Origin: Candidatus Omnitrophota bacterium
GTDB taxonomy: Bacteria > Omnitrophota > Gorgyraeia > B26-G9
Assembly (NCBI GenBank): GCA_023136735.1
Contig: JAGLQQ010000059.1
Span: forward strand, 1-29,821
DNA: 29,821 nucleotides
Direction: 5' to 3'
Made by a program: the position numbers and the translations under genes. This document shows, piece after piece, positions 16,757-23,506 of this stretch; the stretch's first letter is position 1; each line of letters starts with the position of its first letter. The notes beneath the pieces were generated by a model. It was not told where the DNA came from and made no database searches. It saw only the letters and a list, made by a program, of their open reading frames with translations.

Positions 16757-18794
16757 ATCCAAACTCACAAATCTGATTATCTGCTTATGTATATTCTTTT
16801 TTGCGTTTTTTCTGCGTCTGATTTACCTCTATCAATATAAAAATAATCCCTTTTTTGACAGTCCGGTAATCGATGCCTTAACAAATTATTTGTTTGCTGT
16901 TCGTGGTGCTGAGGGGGATTGGCTTGTAAAAGGTGTAGTTGTCGGCCGGGGACCAGTATATGTATATTTTCTGGCTTTTTTATTTAGAATTTTTGGAACG
17001 GGGTTCACCGGGGTTCGTATAGGGCAGATGGCGCTAGGATCAATTAATTGTATTTTGGTATATTTTCTGGGTAAAAAGATTTTCACACGTTCAGTTGGGA
17101 TAATTAGTGCTTTTATCTGCAGCATGTATGGGGTGCTGATCTATTTTGACGCGGAGTTCCTGTATGTGGGGTTGGCAATATTTTTAAATTTGCTCTTGCT
17201 CTTAGCCTTGCTGCATTCAATTGATAAACCTAGGATTTGGAAATGGATCGGCTGCGGTATCCTTCTGGGAGCATCTCTTCAAACAAACGCGACTATAATG
17301 TTATTCTTTCCTCTGCTTTTTGTGTGGTTGTTTTTATCTGCTGATAAGAATAAACAGGAAGAGGCATCAAGTAACATAAAGAAACGCTTTAAAAAGGTTA
17401 TTGGTACATTCTTACTAATAGTCTTAGGCTTAAGTCTTGTCATGCTGCCGTTTACTCTGCGCAATTACTTTATGGGCGGAGATTTGGTAATGATAGGTTC
17501 AGCTGTGGGGATTAACTTGCATATCGGCAATAATCCGAACGCTGACGGTAAAAGCGTAAATGTACCGACAAGGGATTTTTCCTATTCAACGCAGTGGTAC
17601 GATAATACATTGATTTCTGCTAAAAAAGGCGCGGAAAGGGAAATGGGAAGAGAAGTATTGCCGTCTGAGGCTTCCAATTACTGGATACGGAAATCTTTAG
17701 GTTTTATGTTAACTCATCCTGGAACTACTTTGTATCTTATGTCCCGAAAGTTTTTTTATTTTTTTAATGCCTATGAGATTCCAGAAAATCAAAGTATTTA
17801 TTTTTTTCGAATATGGTCGCCTCTGCTCAAAATATTAGTCTTTCATAATAATATATTGGCTTTTCCTTTTGGGGTAATTTGCCCCTTAGCATTATTAGGG
17901 ATTGCTCTTTCTTTAAAGAGGAATAAGGAAGTTAAACTGCTCCTTATTTATATGCTGGCATTTCTAATGCTTATGATGATTTTCTTTGTATGCAGCCGAT
18001 ATCGAGCGATTGTTATTCCAATTTTCGTTATTTTTGCGGCAGTTACTTTGGATTGGTATATAAAACAGATAAGAGATCGTAAATTTATAGTTTTATTCTC
18101 CTCGTTTATACCGTTGCTTTTCTTTTATGTATTTTCGAATGCTAATATTTTTGAAGTCAGGGAAGATGATCAATCACGCTGGTTTTTAAATTTGGGCACA
18201 GCCTATCGAAATAAGGGGCAAAATGAAAGGGCAATTAAATCCTATCTGGCGGCCAAGAAAGTAAATCCTCATAATCCTGATGCAGTATACAATCTCGGAG
18301 TTTTATACATGGAAAAAAAAGAATATCAAAATGCTATAGAGGAATTTAGAAACTCAATTAATATGGATGAGTATGATTCTGCTGCTTATTGCAATGTGGG
18401 CATAGCATTGTTGAGACAAAATAAGCTGGATGAGGCTATTTCCAGTTTTGAGTCAGCGCTGAGCATAGACCCTGCCGATGTAGGGGCAGCGGCAAACCTG
18501 GGAGCTGCTTTAATTACGAAAGGCGACTATCCGGCGGCGCTGCGCGTACTTGAAAACGGACTAAAGAGAGATCCTGATTTTCCGTCGCTTCACTTGCATT
18601 TAGGTATACTGTTTGAGGGAACGGGTGAGTTCGCGGATGCAGAGGGGGCATATTTAAGGGCAATAAAAGTTAACCCGGAATATATTCAGGCTCATTACAG
18701 TTTGTCTCAACTTTATAATAAAATGGGACTGCCGGATAAGGCTAAGCAGGCAAGGATAAGAGCAATGGAAATATTTTCTGAGGAGCTTAGATAG
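16728..18794 (+). CDS. PMT-like membrane glycosyltransferase with C-terminal TPRs
   Basis: 688 residues. Residues about 14-475 form a polytopic membrane domain of the PMT/ArnT (GT39/GT83-like) type, with an acidic first periplasmic loop (FFDSPVIDALTNYLFA), the GRGPVYVYFLAFLFRIFG phrase and many hydrophobic helices. Such enzymes use a polyprenyl-phosphate sugar on the outer face of the inner membrane. From about residue 481 to the end there are five to six tetratricopeptide repeats (for example AVYNLGVLYMEKKEYQNAIE), a protein-docking solenoid that should lie on the periplasmic side after the last helix. The gene overlaps the upstream radical SAM gene by 29 bp. Acceptor and sugar are unknown. 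Confidence 0.85.
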   Translation: MEEVKQQINKSKLTNLIICLCIFFFAFFLRLIYLYQYKNNPFFDSPVIDALTNYLFAVRGAEGDWLVKGVVVGRGPVYVYFLAFLFRIFGTGFTGVRIGQMALGSINCILVYFLGKKIFTRSVGIISAFICSMYGVLIYFDAEFLYVGLAIFLNLLLLLALLHSIDKPRIWKWIGCGILLGASLQTNATIMLFFPLLFVWLFLSADKNKQEEASSNIKKRFKKVIGTFLLIVLGLSLVMLPFTLRNYFMGGDLVMIGSAVGINLHIGNNPNADGKSVNVPTRDFSYSTQWYDNTLISAKKGAEREMGREVLPSEASNYWIRKSLGFMLTHPGTTLYLMSRKFFYFFNAYEIPENQSIYFFRIWSPLLKILVFHNNILAFPFGVICPLALLGIALSLKRNKEVKLLLIYMLAFLMLMMIFFVCSRYRAIVIPIFVIFAAVTLDWYIKQIRDRKFIVLFSSFIPLLFFYVFSNANIFEVREDDQSRWFLNLGTAYRNKGQNERAIKSYLAAKKVNPHNPDAVYNLGVLYMEKKEYQNAIEEFRNSINMDEYDSAAYCNVGIALLRQNKLDEAISSFESALSIDPADVGAAANLGAALITKGDYPAALRVLENGLKRDPDFPSLHLHLGILFEGTGEFADAEGAYLRAIKVNPEYIQAHYSLSQLYNKMGLPDKAKQARIRAMEIFSEELR

Positions 18795-18825
18795 GATTTG
18801 AAAATAAAACTAAGACCTCTTTTTT
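18780..18825 (+). terminator. Putative intrinsic terminator after the GT-TPR gene
   Basis: GAGG(18780-18783)-AG-CTTAG(18786-18790) can pair with CTAAG(18810-18814)-A-CCTC(18816-18819), followed at once by six T residues (18820-18825). The 19-nt loop is large. The reverse strand lacks a T run after the stem, so it should act only on rightward transcription. Confidence 0.45.
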
Positions 18826-20336
18826 AATTTTTTCTCCAAAGACTTTGAGAGTATCCATCCGGAAAGCATTGCTGTAGTTACTCCTGTTCCAGGAATAGTC
18901 CAGTGCCCGGATAAATAAAGATTTTTAATCGGAGTTTCTTGTTTTAAACGGTATATTAAGGATTGCCCTGGAGTATTAGCCCAGCCATACATCGCTCCTT
19001 GATGACTTAAGGAAAAATTATTCAGATCTTGTGGCGTAAATATTTTTTTAACTACAATATGATCAGACAGGTTTTTAACTTTTTGTTCTACCAAACTAAG
19101 CATTTCATTCGCGATTTGTTCTTTTGCTGTACGCCAATCACGTTCTGTTTTCCAGGGTAAAAAAGCCGTTAAGATCAATGTGCTGTGTCCTTTTGGCGCA
19201 AAATTCGGCTCAAGATGACTCGGAGAATAAGCGCTTAAGCAGGAAATACTGCCTTTTTTGAGTTTCTCAAAACATTTCGTAAAATCAAGGGATTCGTAAA
19301 AAAAGTATTCGTGTTTGTCTAAGCCGTTTTGGGCAATATCAAAATCAAGGCCTAAGAATAATTTAAAAGGCCCTACAGACGGAGATAGCTCTGATAGTTT
19401 TTTAATATATTTTTTAGGTGCAAGTGTCGGATTAATCAGTTTTGTAAAGGTCTGTGTTGCATCCGCGTTAGAAATAACTATTTTCGCGAATATTTTTTGA
19501 CCGTTTTCTAAAACGACTCCTTGTGCTTGATTATTTTTTATTATAATTTCTCGAACCCCAGACTTAAGCAAAACCTTACCCTGATTTTCTTCAATGGCGC
19601 TGACAAATACATCAGCAACTTTTTGGGAATTGCCTTGCGGATAATAAGTGTGTTCTCCATACAGGCCGCTCATGCATGACATTAACATTAATCCGGAAAT
19701 TCTATCCGGAGGTAATCCCAGATAAGGCCAACACGCTAGAAATAAAGTTGTTAGGTTCTTATTTTTGGTGAGCATCTTAAAGAAATTATCTGCGGTCCTT
19801 CGAGAATTTAAAAGCCAAAACAAGCCAGTAAAAGGATAGGTTAGCTTTTTTAGCAAAGTAATTTTTGCGTAATCGCTTTTTTCTACTGCTTGTTTACCTT
19901 GAAAAATCCGGGCTGTTATCAGTATGTCATGGCGCCAGGCAATCATTGCCTTAAAAACCTTTTGGATATCCTTTTTGTGATCAGGAGACTGGTCGAGCAT
20001 GATTTGTTCAAGTTCTTCATAATTTCCAGGCAGAGGGATTTCGCGATCGGGCAAGATCAAAGTAACAAAAGGATCGATTTTAAAAAATTTAAGTTTACTT
20101 TTAATTTTATAATCTTCAAGCAGTCTGGCACAATTGCCTCCTTCATCAATTCCGGCTAATTGGTGCACTGCTAAGTCAAATGTATATTCTCCAATACGAA
20201 AGGCAGAACAATTCCCACCTGCAACCGAGTTGCGTTCGCAAACAATTACTCTTTGCCCAGCTTGGGCTAATCCTAAAGCTGCCGATAATCCTCCCATGCC
20301 GCTGCCTATAACTATTACATCTGTATAATCCTGCAT
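18810..20336 (-). CDS. CrtI/CrtISO-like FAD-dependent desaturase or isomerase
   Basis: 508 residues of the phytoene desaturase/carotenoid isomerase/retinol saturase superfamily. The FAD-binding GSGMGG (11-16) and acidic ERNSVAGGNCS block open the protein, then AVHQLAGIDEGG. The C-terminal FAD-contact segment LSGHWTIPGTGVTTAMLSG is typical of this family. These enzymes desaturate, isomerise or saturate polyene chains. No phytoene synthase, lycopene cyclase or prenyl synthase gene is nearby, so a carotenoid substrate is not supported. The neighbouring radical SAM enzymes make another hydrophobic lipid substrate possible, which is inference. It converges on the GT-TPR gene with a 15-bp gap and has its own promoter. 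Confidence 0.82.
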   Translation of the reverse strand: MQDYTDVIVIGSGMGGLSAALGLAQAGQRVIVCERNSVAGGNCSAFRIGEYTFDLAVHQLAGIDEGGNCARLLEDYKIKSKLKFFKIDPFVTLILPDREIPLPGNYEELEQIMLDQSPDHKKDIQKVFKAMIAWRHDILITARIFQGKQAVEKSDYAKITLLKKLTYPFTGLFWLLNSRRTADNFFKMLTKNKNLTTLFLACWPYLGLPPDRISGLMLMSCMSGLYGEHTYYPQGNSQKVADVFVSAIEENQGKVLLKSGVREIIIKNNQAQGVVLENGQKIFAKIVISNADATQTFTKLINPTLAPKKYIKKLSELSPSVGPFKLFLGLDFDIAQNGLDKHEYFFYESLDFTKCFEKLKKGSISCLSAYSPSHLEPNFAPKGHSTLILTAFLPWKTERDWRTAKEQIANEMLSLVEQKVKNLSDHIVVKKIFTPQDLNNFSLSHQGAMYGWANTPGQSLIYRLKQETPIKNLYLSGHWTIPGTGVTTAMLSGWILSKSLEKKLKKRS

Positions 20337-20391
20337 ATAAATAATGCCCTTAATTTTATACTTGTTATTAAAGTCTTTTTACATTGTTGAT

Positions 20392-20420
20392 ATATTACAG
20401 TAACTTTTTTACAGTGTCAA
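20392..20420 (-). promoter_or_regulatory. Promoter of the CrtI-like gene with internal direct repeat
   Basis: On the bottom strand, a perfect TTGACA (20420-20415), a 17-bp spacer and TAATAT (20397-20392). Two direct copies of ACTGTAA, 14 bp apart, occupy the spacer and touch both promoter boxes (top-strand TTACAGT at 20395-20401 and 20409-20415). They may be an operator. Confidence 0.6.
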
Positions 20421-20519
20421 GCTGCAAGGCCTGCATATTCTTCTATTAGGAGTAAGGGAGAGTGGATAAACATGTTTTTTGGGGTAGTCTGCTAAAATTC
20501 AATTCAACGGCGAAAAAAC

Positions 20520-20548
20520 TTGACAAGACAATAATGGTGTGGTATATT
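20520..20548 (+). promoter_or_regulatory. Sigma70 promoter of the pyr operon
   Basis: A perfect TTGACA (20520-20525), 17-bp spacer and TATATT (20543-20548) with an extended -10 TG at 20540-20541. It is the strongest promoter match in the window. Transcription should start near 20555, just before the PyrR-binding hairpin. Confidence 0.75.
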
Positions 20549-20566
20549 CTTTCATAGAATAGATAA

Positions 20567-20597
20567 CCTTTAAATTAGTCCTGAGAGGCTAGTAAGG
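20567..20597 (+). promoter_or_regulatory. PyrR-binding RNA hairpin sequestering a leader SD
   Basis: Bases 20577-20590 match every position of the known PyrR binding-loop consensus ARUCCNGNGAGGYU. The upper stem is 20574-20580 with 20587-20593 (7 bp including G-U pairs), closing the hexaloop CTGAGA. A one-sided 5' bulge (20571-20573) separates it from a lower stem CCTT(20567-20570)/AAGG(20594-20597), the expected PyrR-RNA architecture. The lower-stem AAGG is part of the AAGGAG ribosome site of the leader ORF, so the hairpin can hide that site. Confidence 0.88.
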
Positions 20598-20606
20598 AGA
20601 ATAAAA

Positions 20607-20657
20607 ATGAAATTCAAAACCTGCTTATTTTGTGTGAAGAATCCACGCAAAAGGTAG
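20607..20657 (+). CDS. 16-residue pyr leader peptide ORF
   Basis: ATG at 20607 with AAGGAG at 20594-20599 (7-nt spacing), stop TAG at 20655-20657, product MKFKTCLFCVKNPRKR. Both arms of the following terminator hairpin lie within this ORF, so a translating ribosome would prevent the hairpin from forming. It probably has a regulatory role rather than a functional peptide, comparable in logic to the enterobacterial pyrBI leader. Translation has not been shown. Confidence 0.6.
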   Translation: MKFKTCLFCVKNPRKR

Positions 20658-20666
20658 GTTTTTTTT
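20616..20666 (+). terminator. Intrinsic attenuator terminator of the pyr operon
   Basis: Inner stem 20628-20636 with 20644-20652 (9 bp, one G-U, 7-nt loop AAGAATC). An outer stem uses AAAACCT (20616-20622) with AGGTTTT (20656-20662), and a run of eight T residues covers 20659-20666. It lies before pyrR. A competing helix GTAAG (20592-20596) with CTTAT (20624-20628) could act as an antiterminator. Confidence 0.72.
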
Positions 20667-20689
20667 ATTAATAGACAAGGAGTTAATCA

Positions 20690-21241
20690 ATGACATTAAA
20701 AGAAAAATCAAGGTTAATGGATGCACAGATGATTAAACGCACTCTAATGCGTATAAGTCATGAGATATTGGAAAGAAATAAAGGCACAGATGAAATTGTT
20801 GTTGTGGGTATTCGTAGCCGTGGGGCGTATTTAGCCAGCCGTATAGTAAAGATGATCAAGGAAATTGACGGCAATGAAATACCGCTGGGCATCCTGGATA
20901 TTACACTCTACCGCGATGACCTAACCATGATTGATACTTGTCCGGTAGTACATAGCACAAAGATAGATTTTGATATTAACGACAAAATAGTTGTCCTGGT
21001 GGATGATGTGCTCTTTACGGGGCGGACGATACGGTGCGCGCTTGATGAATTAATAGACTTGGGCAGGCCGAGAAATATTCAGCTGGCTGTTTTAGTAGAC
21101 AGAGGGCACAGGGAATTACCCATACGCGCTGATTATGTTGGAAAAAATGTACCGACAACCTTAGATGAAAGCGTTGAAGTTAGGCTAAAGGAAGTTGATG
21201 ATAAAGAGGAAGTAATACTCTTAAGCAAAAAAAAGGACTGA
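20690..21241 (+). CDS. pyrR: PyrR, pyrimidine operon regulator / uracil phosphoribosyltransferase
   Basis: 183 residues, the usual PyrR length. In Gram-positive models it binds UMP and the mRNA loop ARUCCNGNGAGGYU to reduce pyr expression, and may convert uracil plus PRPP to UMP. The PRPP-binding loop VLVDDVLFTGRT (102-113), the GIRSRG phrase (40-45) and the LDITLYRDD segment (69-77) are diagnostic of PyrR among phosphoribosyltransferases. AAGGAG at 20677-20682 supports the start. It is the first structural gene after the attenuator, and a perfect binding loop for it lies 100 nt upstream, so autoregulation of the whole operon is expected. Confidence 0.96.
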   Translation: MTLKEKSRLMDAQMIKRTLMRISHEILERNKGTDEIVVVGIRSRGAYLASRIVKMIKEIDGNEIPLGILDITLYRDDLTMIDTCPVVHSTKIDFDINDKIVVLVDDVLFTGRTIRCALDELIDLGRPRNIQLAVLVDRGHRELPIRADYVGKNVPTTLDESVEVRLKEVDDKEEVILLSKKKD

Positions 21242-21242
21242 T

Positions 21243-22193
21243 ATGAAAGTGTGGACGAAAAAAGATCTTGTAGGCCTTGAAGTTTTAAATAAGGATGAAA
21301 TAGAAATGATCCTTGAAACCGCAACGTCTTTCAAAGAGATCTCAACGCGTCAGGTTAAGAAGGTGCCTACTTTAAGGGGAAAGACAATAGTTCTTTTCTT
21401 CTTTGAACCATCTACTAGAACGAGATCCAGCTTTGATCTTGCCGCAAAAAGATTAAGTGCTGATACGCTAAGCATATCTACCTCAACAAGCGCAATTAAA
21501 AAAGGTGAGACTGTAAAAGACACTATGAAAAATATCGAGGCGATGCAGGTTGATGCAATAATCATCAGGCATTCAGCAAGCGGTATTGCTCAGACTTTAT
21601 CTAACTGCATGGGTTCTTCCATTATTAATGCCGGTGACGGCTGCCACGAACATCCTACTCAAGGCTTGCTTGATATGTTTACGATAAAAGAGAAAAAGGG
21701 AAAAATTAAGGGTCTTAATATTTCGATAATCGGTGACATAACTCATTCCAGAGTAGCTCGCAGCAATATTTGGGGACTGAAAAAACTTGGCGCACATGTA
21801 ACCGTGTGTGGGCCTAGAACGCTTATCCCTAGGGATATTGAAAAAATGGGAGTTAATGTTACAACTAGTTTGCCTCAGGCCTTAAAAAACGCGGATGTTG
21901 TTAATATTTTACGTATACAGATGGAACGCCAGAAGGCAGGGTTGTTCCCTTCATTGCGGGAATACGCGATGCGATACGGTGTGAGTAAGGAGAAGTTGGA
22001 AAAGTATGCCAAAGACGATGTGTTAATTATGCATCCAGGCCCCATGAATAGAGGGATTGAAATCACCCCAGATGTTGCTGACGGGTCATTTTCTGTGATT
22101 CTTGATCAGGTTACTAATGGAATTGCGGTGAGAATGGCTGTGCTGTATCTAGTCTGCCAATCACACACTGAAGATGCGGAACAGGAGTTATAA
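21243..22193 (+). CDS. pyrB: Aspartate carbamoyltransferase catalytic subunit
   Basis: Joins carbamoyl phosphate and aspartate to N-carbamoyl-aspartate, the committed step of pyrimidine synthesis. 316 residues, standard for the catalytic chain. Carbamoyl-phosphate motif PSTRTRSSFD (56-65), the mobile-loop lysine in KKGET (K86-K87), HPTQGLLDM (137-145) and the late HPGPMNRGIEI are visible. No pyrI regulatory chain follows, so control by PyrR rather than by nucleotide allostery is likely. The start is one base after the pyrR stop, and its stop is one base before the pyrC ATG. Confidence 0.97.
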   Translation: MKVWTKKDLVGLEVLNKDEIEMILETATSFKEISTRQVKKVPTLRGKTIVLFFFEPSTRTRSSFDLAAKRLSADTLSISTSTSAIKKGETVKDTMKNIEAMQVDAIIIRHSASGIAQTLSNCMGSSIINAGDGCHEHPTQGLLDMFTIKEKKGKIKGLNISIIGDITHSRVARSNIWGLKKLGAHVTVCGPRTLIPRDIEKMGVNVTTSLPQALKNADVVNILRIQMERQKAGLFPSLREYAMRYGVSKEKLEKYAKDDVLIMHPGPMNRGIEITPDVADGSFSVILDQVTNGIAVRMAVLYLVCQSHTEDAEQEL

Positions 22194-22194
22194 T

Positions 22195-23469
22195 ATGAAA
22201 TTAATTATAAAAAACGCAAGAGTTATCGATTCGAAATCCAAAATCGACGATGTTCTGGATATTCTTATCGAAGGCAAAAAGATCGCAAAAATAGATAAAA
22301 ACATAAAAGATAATGACGCGGATGTATTTGATGCACGTAATTTAGTGGCAAGTGCCGGTTTTGTTGATCTGCATGTACATTTGCGCGAGCCCGGCTTTGA
22401 ATATAAGGAAACTATTTTAAGCGGCAGCCGTGCTGCTACAGCCGGAGGTTTTACAACAGTATGCTGTATGCCAAATACAAATCCTGTTATAGATAACCAA
22501 GGAGTTGTTGAGTTTATCATATCTGCGAGTAAAAAAGCAGGATTGATCAATGTCTTGCCTATTGGAGCGATAACAAAAGGCTCGCAAGGAGTTGAGTTGT
22601 CTGAAATGAGTGACCTAAAGGATGTGGGTGTTGTGGCGGTTTCTGATGATGGAAAGCCGCTAAGCAATGCAGCAATAATGCGTCGGGCATTGGAATATGC
22701 AGGTATGCTTAAACTTCCGGTAATAGCGCATAGTGAAGATACTGACCTGTCTGCAGGGGGTGTAATGCATGAGGGATACATGTCGACAAAATTAGGACTT
22801 AAGGGCATCACGCGTGTTGCAGAGACAAGCATGGTTAGCAGGGATATTGAACTTGCTCGTTATACAGGGTCGCATCTTCATATTGCCCATGTTAGCTGCA
22901 GGGAATCAGTGCATCTGATCAGGGATGCTAAAAAAAACGGTGTGAATGTGAGTGCTGAATGTACCCCTCATCATTTTAGTCTTACGGTTGAGTCACTTGT
23001 TACTTATGATCCAAATACAAAAGTAAATCCGCCTTTGCGCGATATTGATGATGTTAAAGCTATTTGCGAGGGATTAAAAGACGGTACGATCGATTGTATC
23101 GCTACAGACCATGCTCCTCATGCAGAGTCTGAAAAAGATGTAGAGTTTGACGCTGCTCCTTTCGGTATGATTGGACTTGAGACAGCACTGGCGCTTGGTA
23201 TAAGCAACCTTGTCGAAAAAGGCATTCTCACTTTAACTCAGTTGATGGATAAGATGTCTTATAACCCTTCTAAAATAATAAATATTAATAAAGGCTATAT
23301 CGCTGTCGGTGCGGATGCCGATATTACGGTTTTTGATCCAAAGCAGAAGTGGGAAGTAACAGAGGGAGATTTCTACTCAAAATCAAAGAATTCCCCTTTT
23401 CTCGGTAATACTTTAAAGGGGCGGGTTATTCTTACTATATGCGGCGGCAAGAAAGTTTTCAGTATTTAA
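22195..23469 (+). CDS. pyrC: Dihydroorotase, class I
   Basis: Cyclises N-carbamoyl-aspartate to dihydroorotate. 424 residues from the ATG at 22195, which has AGGAG at 22183-22187; an upstream in-frame ATG at 22174 lies within pyrB and lacks a site, so I rejected it. The metal-binding DLHVHLREPG (59-67; H60, H62, R64), the MPNTNP loop, AHVSC and the ATDHAPH segment place it in the amidohydrolase class I (AtzF/PyrC long form) group. This form often works in a complex with PyrB, which fits the immediate adjacency, though no complex can be shown here. Confidence 0.96.
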   Translation: MKLIIKNARVIDSKSKIDDVLDILIEGKKIAKIDKNIKDNDADVFDARNLVASAGFVDLHVHLREPGFEYKETILSGSRAATAGGFTTVCCMPNTNPVIDNQGVVEFIISASKKAGLINVLPIGAITKGSQGVELSEMSDLKDVGVVAVSDDGKPLSNAAIMRRALEYAGMLKLPVIAHSEDTDLSAGGVMHEGYMSTKLGLKGITRVAETSMVSRDIELARYTGSHLHIAHVSCRESVHLIRDAKKNGVNVSAECTPHHFSLTVESLVTYDPNTKVNPPLRDIDDVKAICEGLKDGTIDCIATDHAPHAESEKDVEFDAAPFGMIGLETALALGISNLVEKGILTLTQLMDKMSYNPSKIININKGYIAVGADADITVFDPKQKWEVTEGDFYSKSKNSPFLGNTLKGRVILTICGGKKVFSI

Positions 23470-23485
23470 CTAATAACCTAAAACG

Positions 23486-23506
23486 CAATACTAAATACAC
23501 AATACT
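23486..23506 (+). repeat. Three tandem heptamers before the endonuclease Q start
   Basis: CAATACT, AAATACA and CAATACT follow one another without gaps and abut the ATG at 23507. They fill most of the 37-nt pyrC-endoQ gap, and no ribosome-binding sequence is present there. Confidence 0.55.

Larger units (their letters stand above)
20337..20689. other. Divergent regulatory region between the CrtI-like gene and pyr operon
   Basis: This 353-bp gap carries a leftward promoter for the CrtI-like gene (20392-20420), then about 100 bp with no feature I could support (20421-20519), then the rightward pyr promoter, PyrR-binding loop, leader ORF and terminator (20520-20666). A possible seven-codon ORF at 20471 was judged too weak to list. 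Confidence 0.8.

Noticed and set aside
20471..20494. Short ORF (ATG at 20471) with a purine-rich upstream region between the CrtI-like gene and pyr promoters
   Set aside because: Only seven codons, lies upstream of the pyr promoter, and nothing else supports expression.
22188..22832. 214-residue open frame on the bottom strand within pyrC
   Set aside because: It is antisense to a clear dihydroorotase, has no recognisable motif and is explained by codon bias of the real gene.
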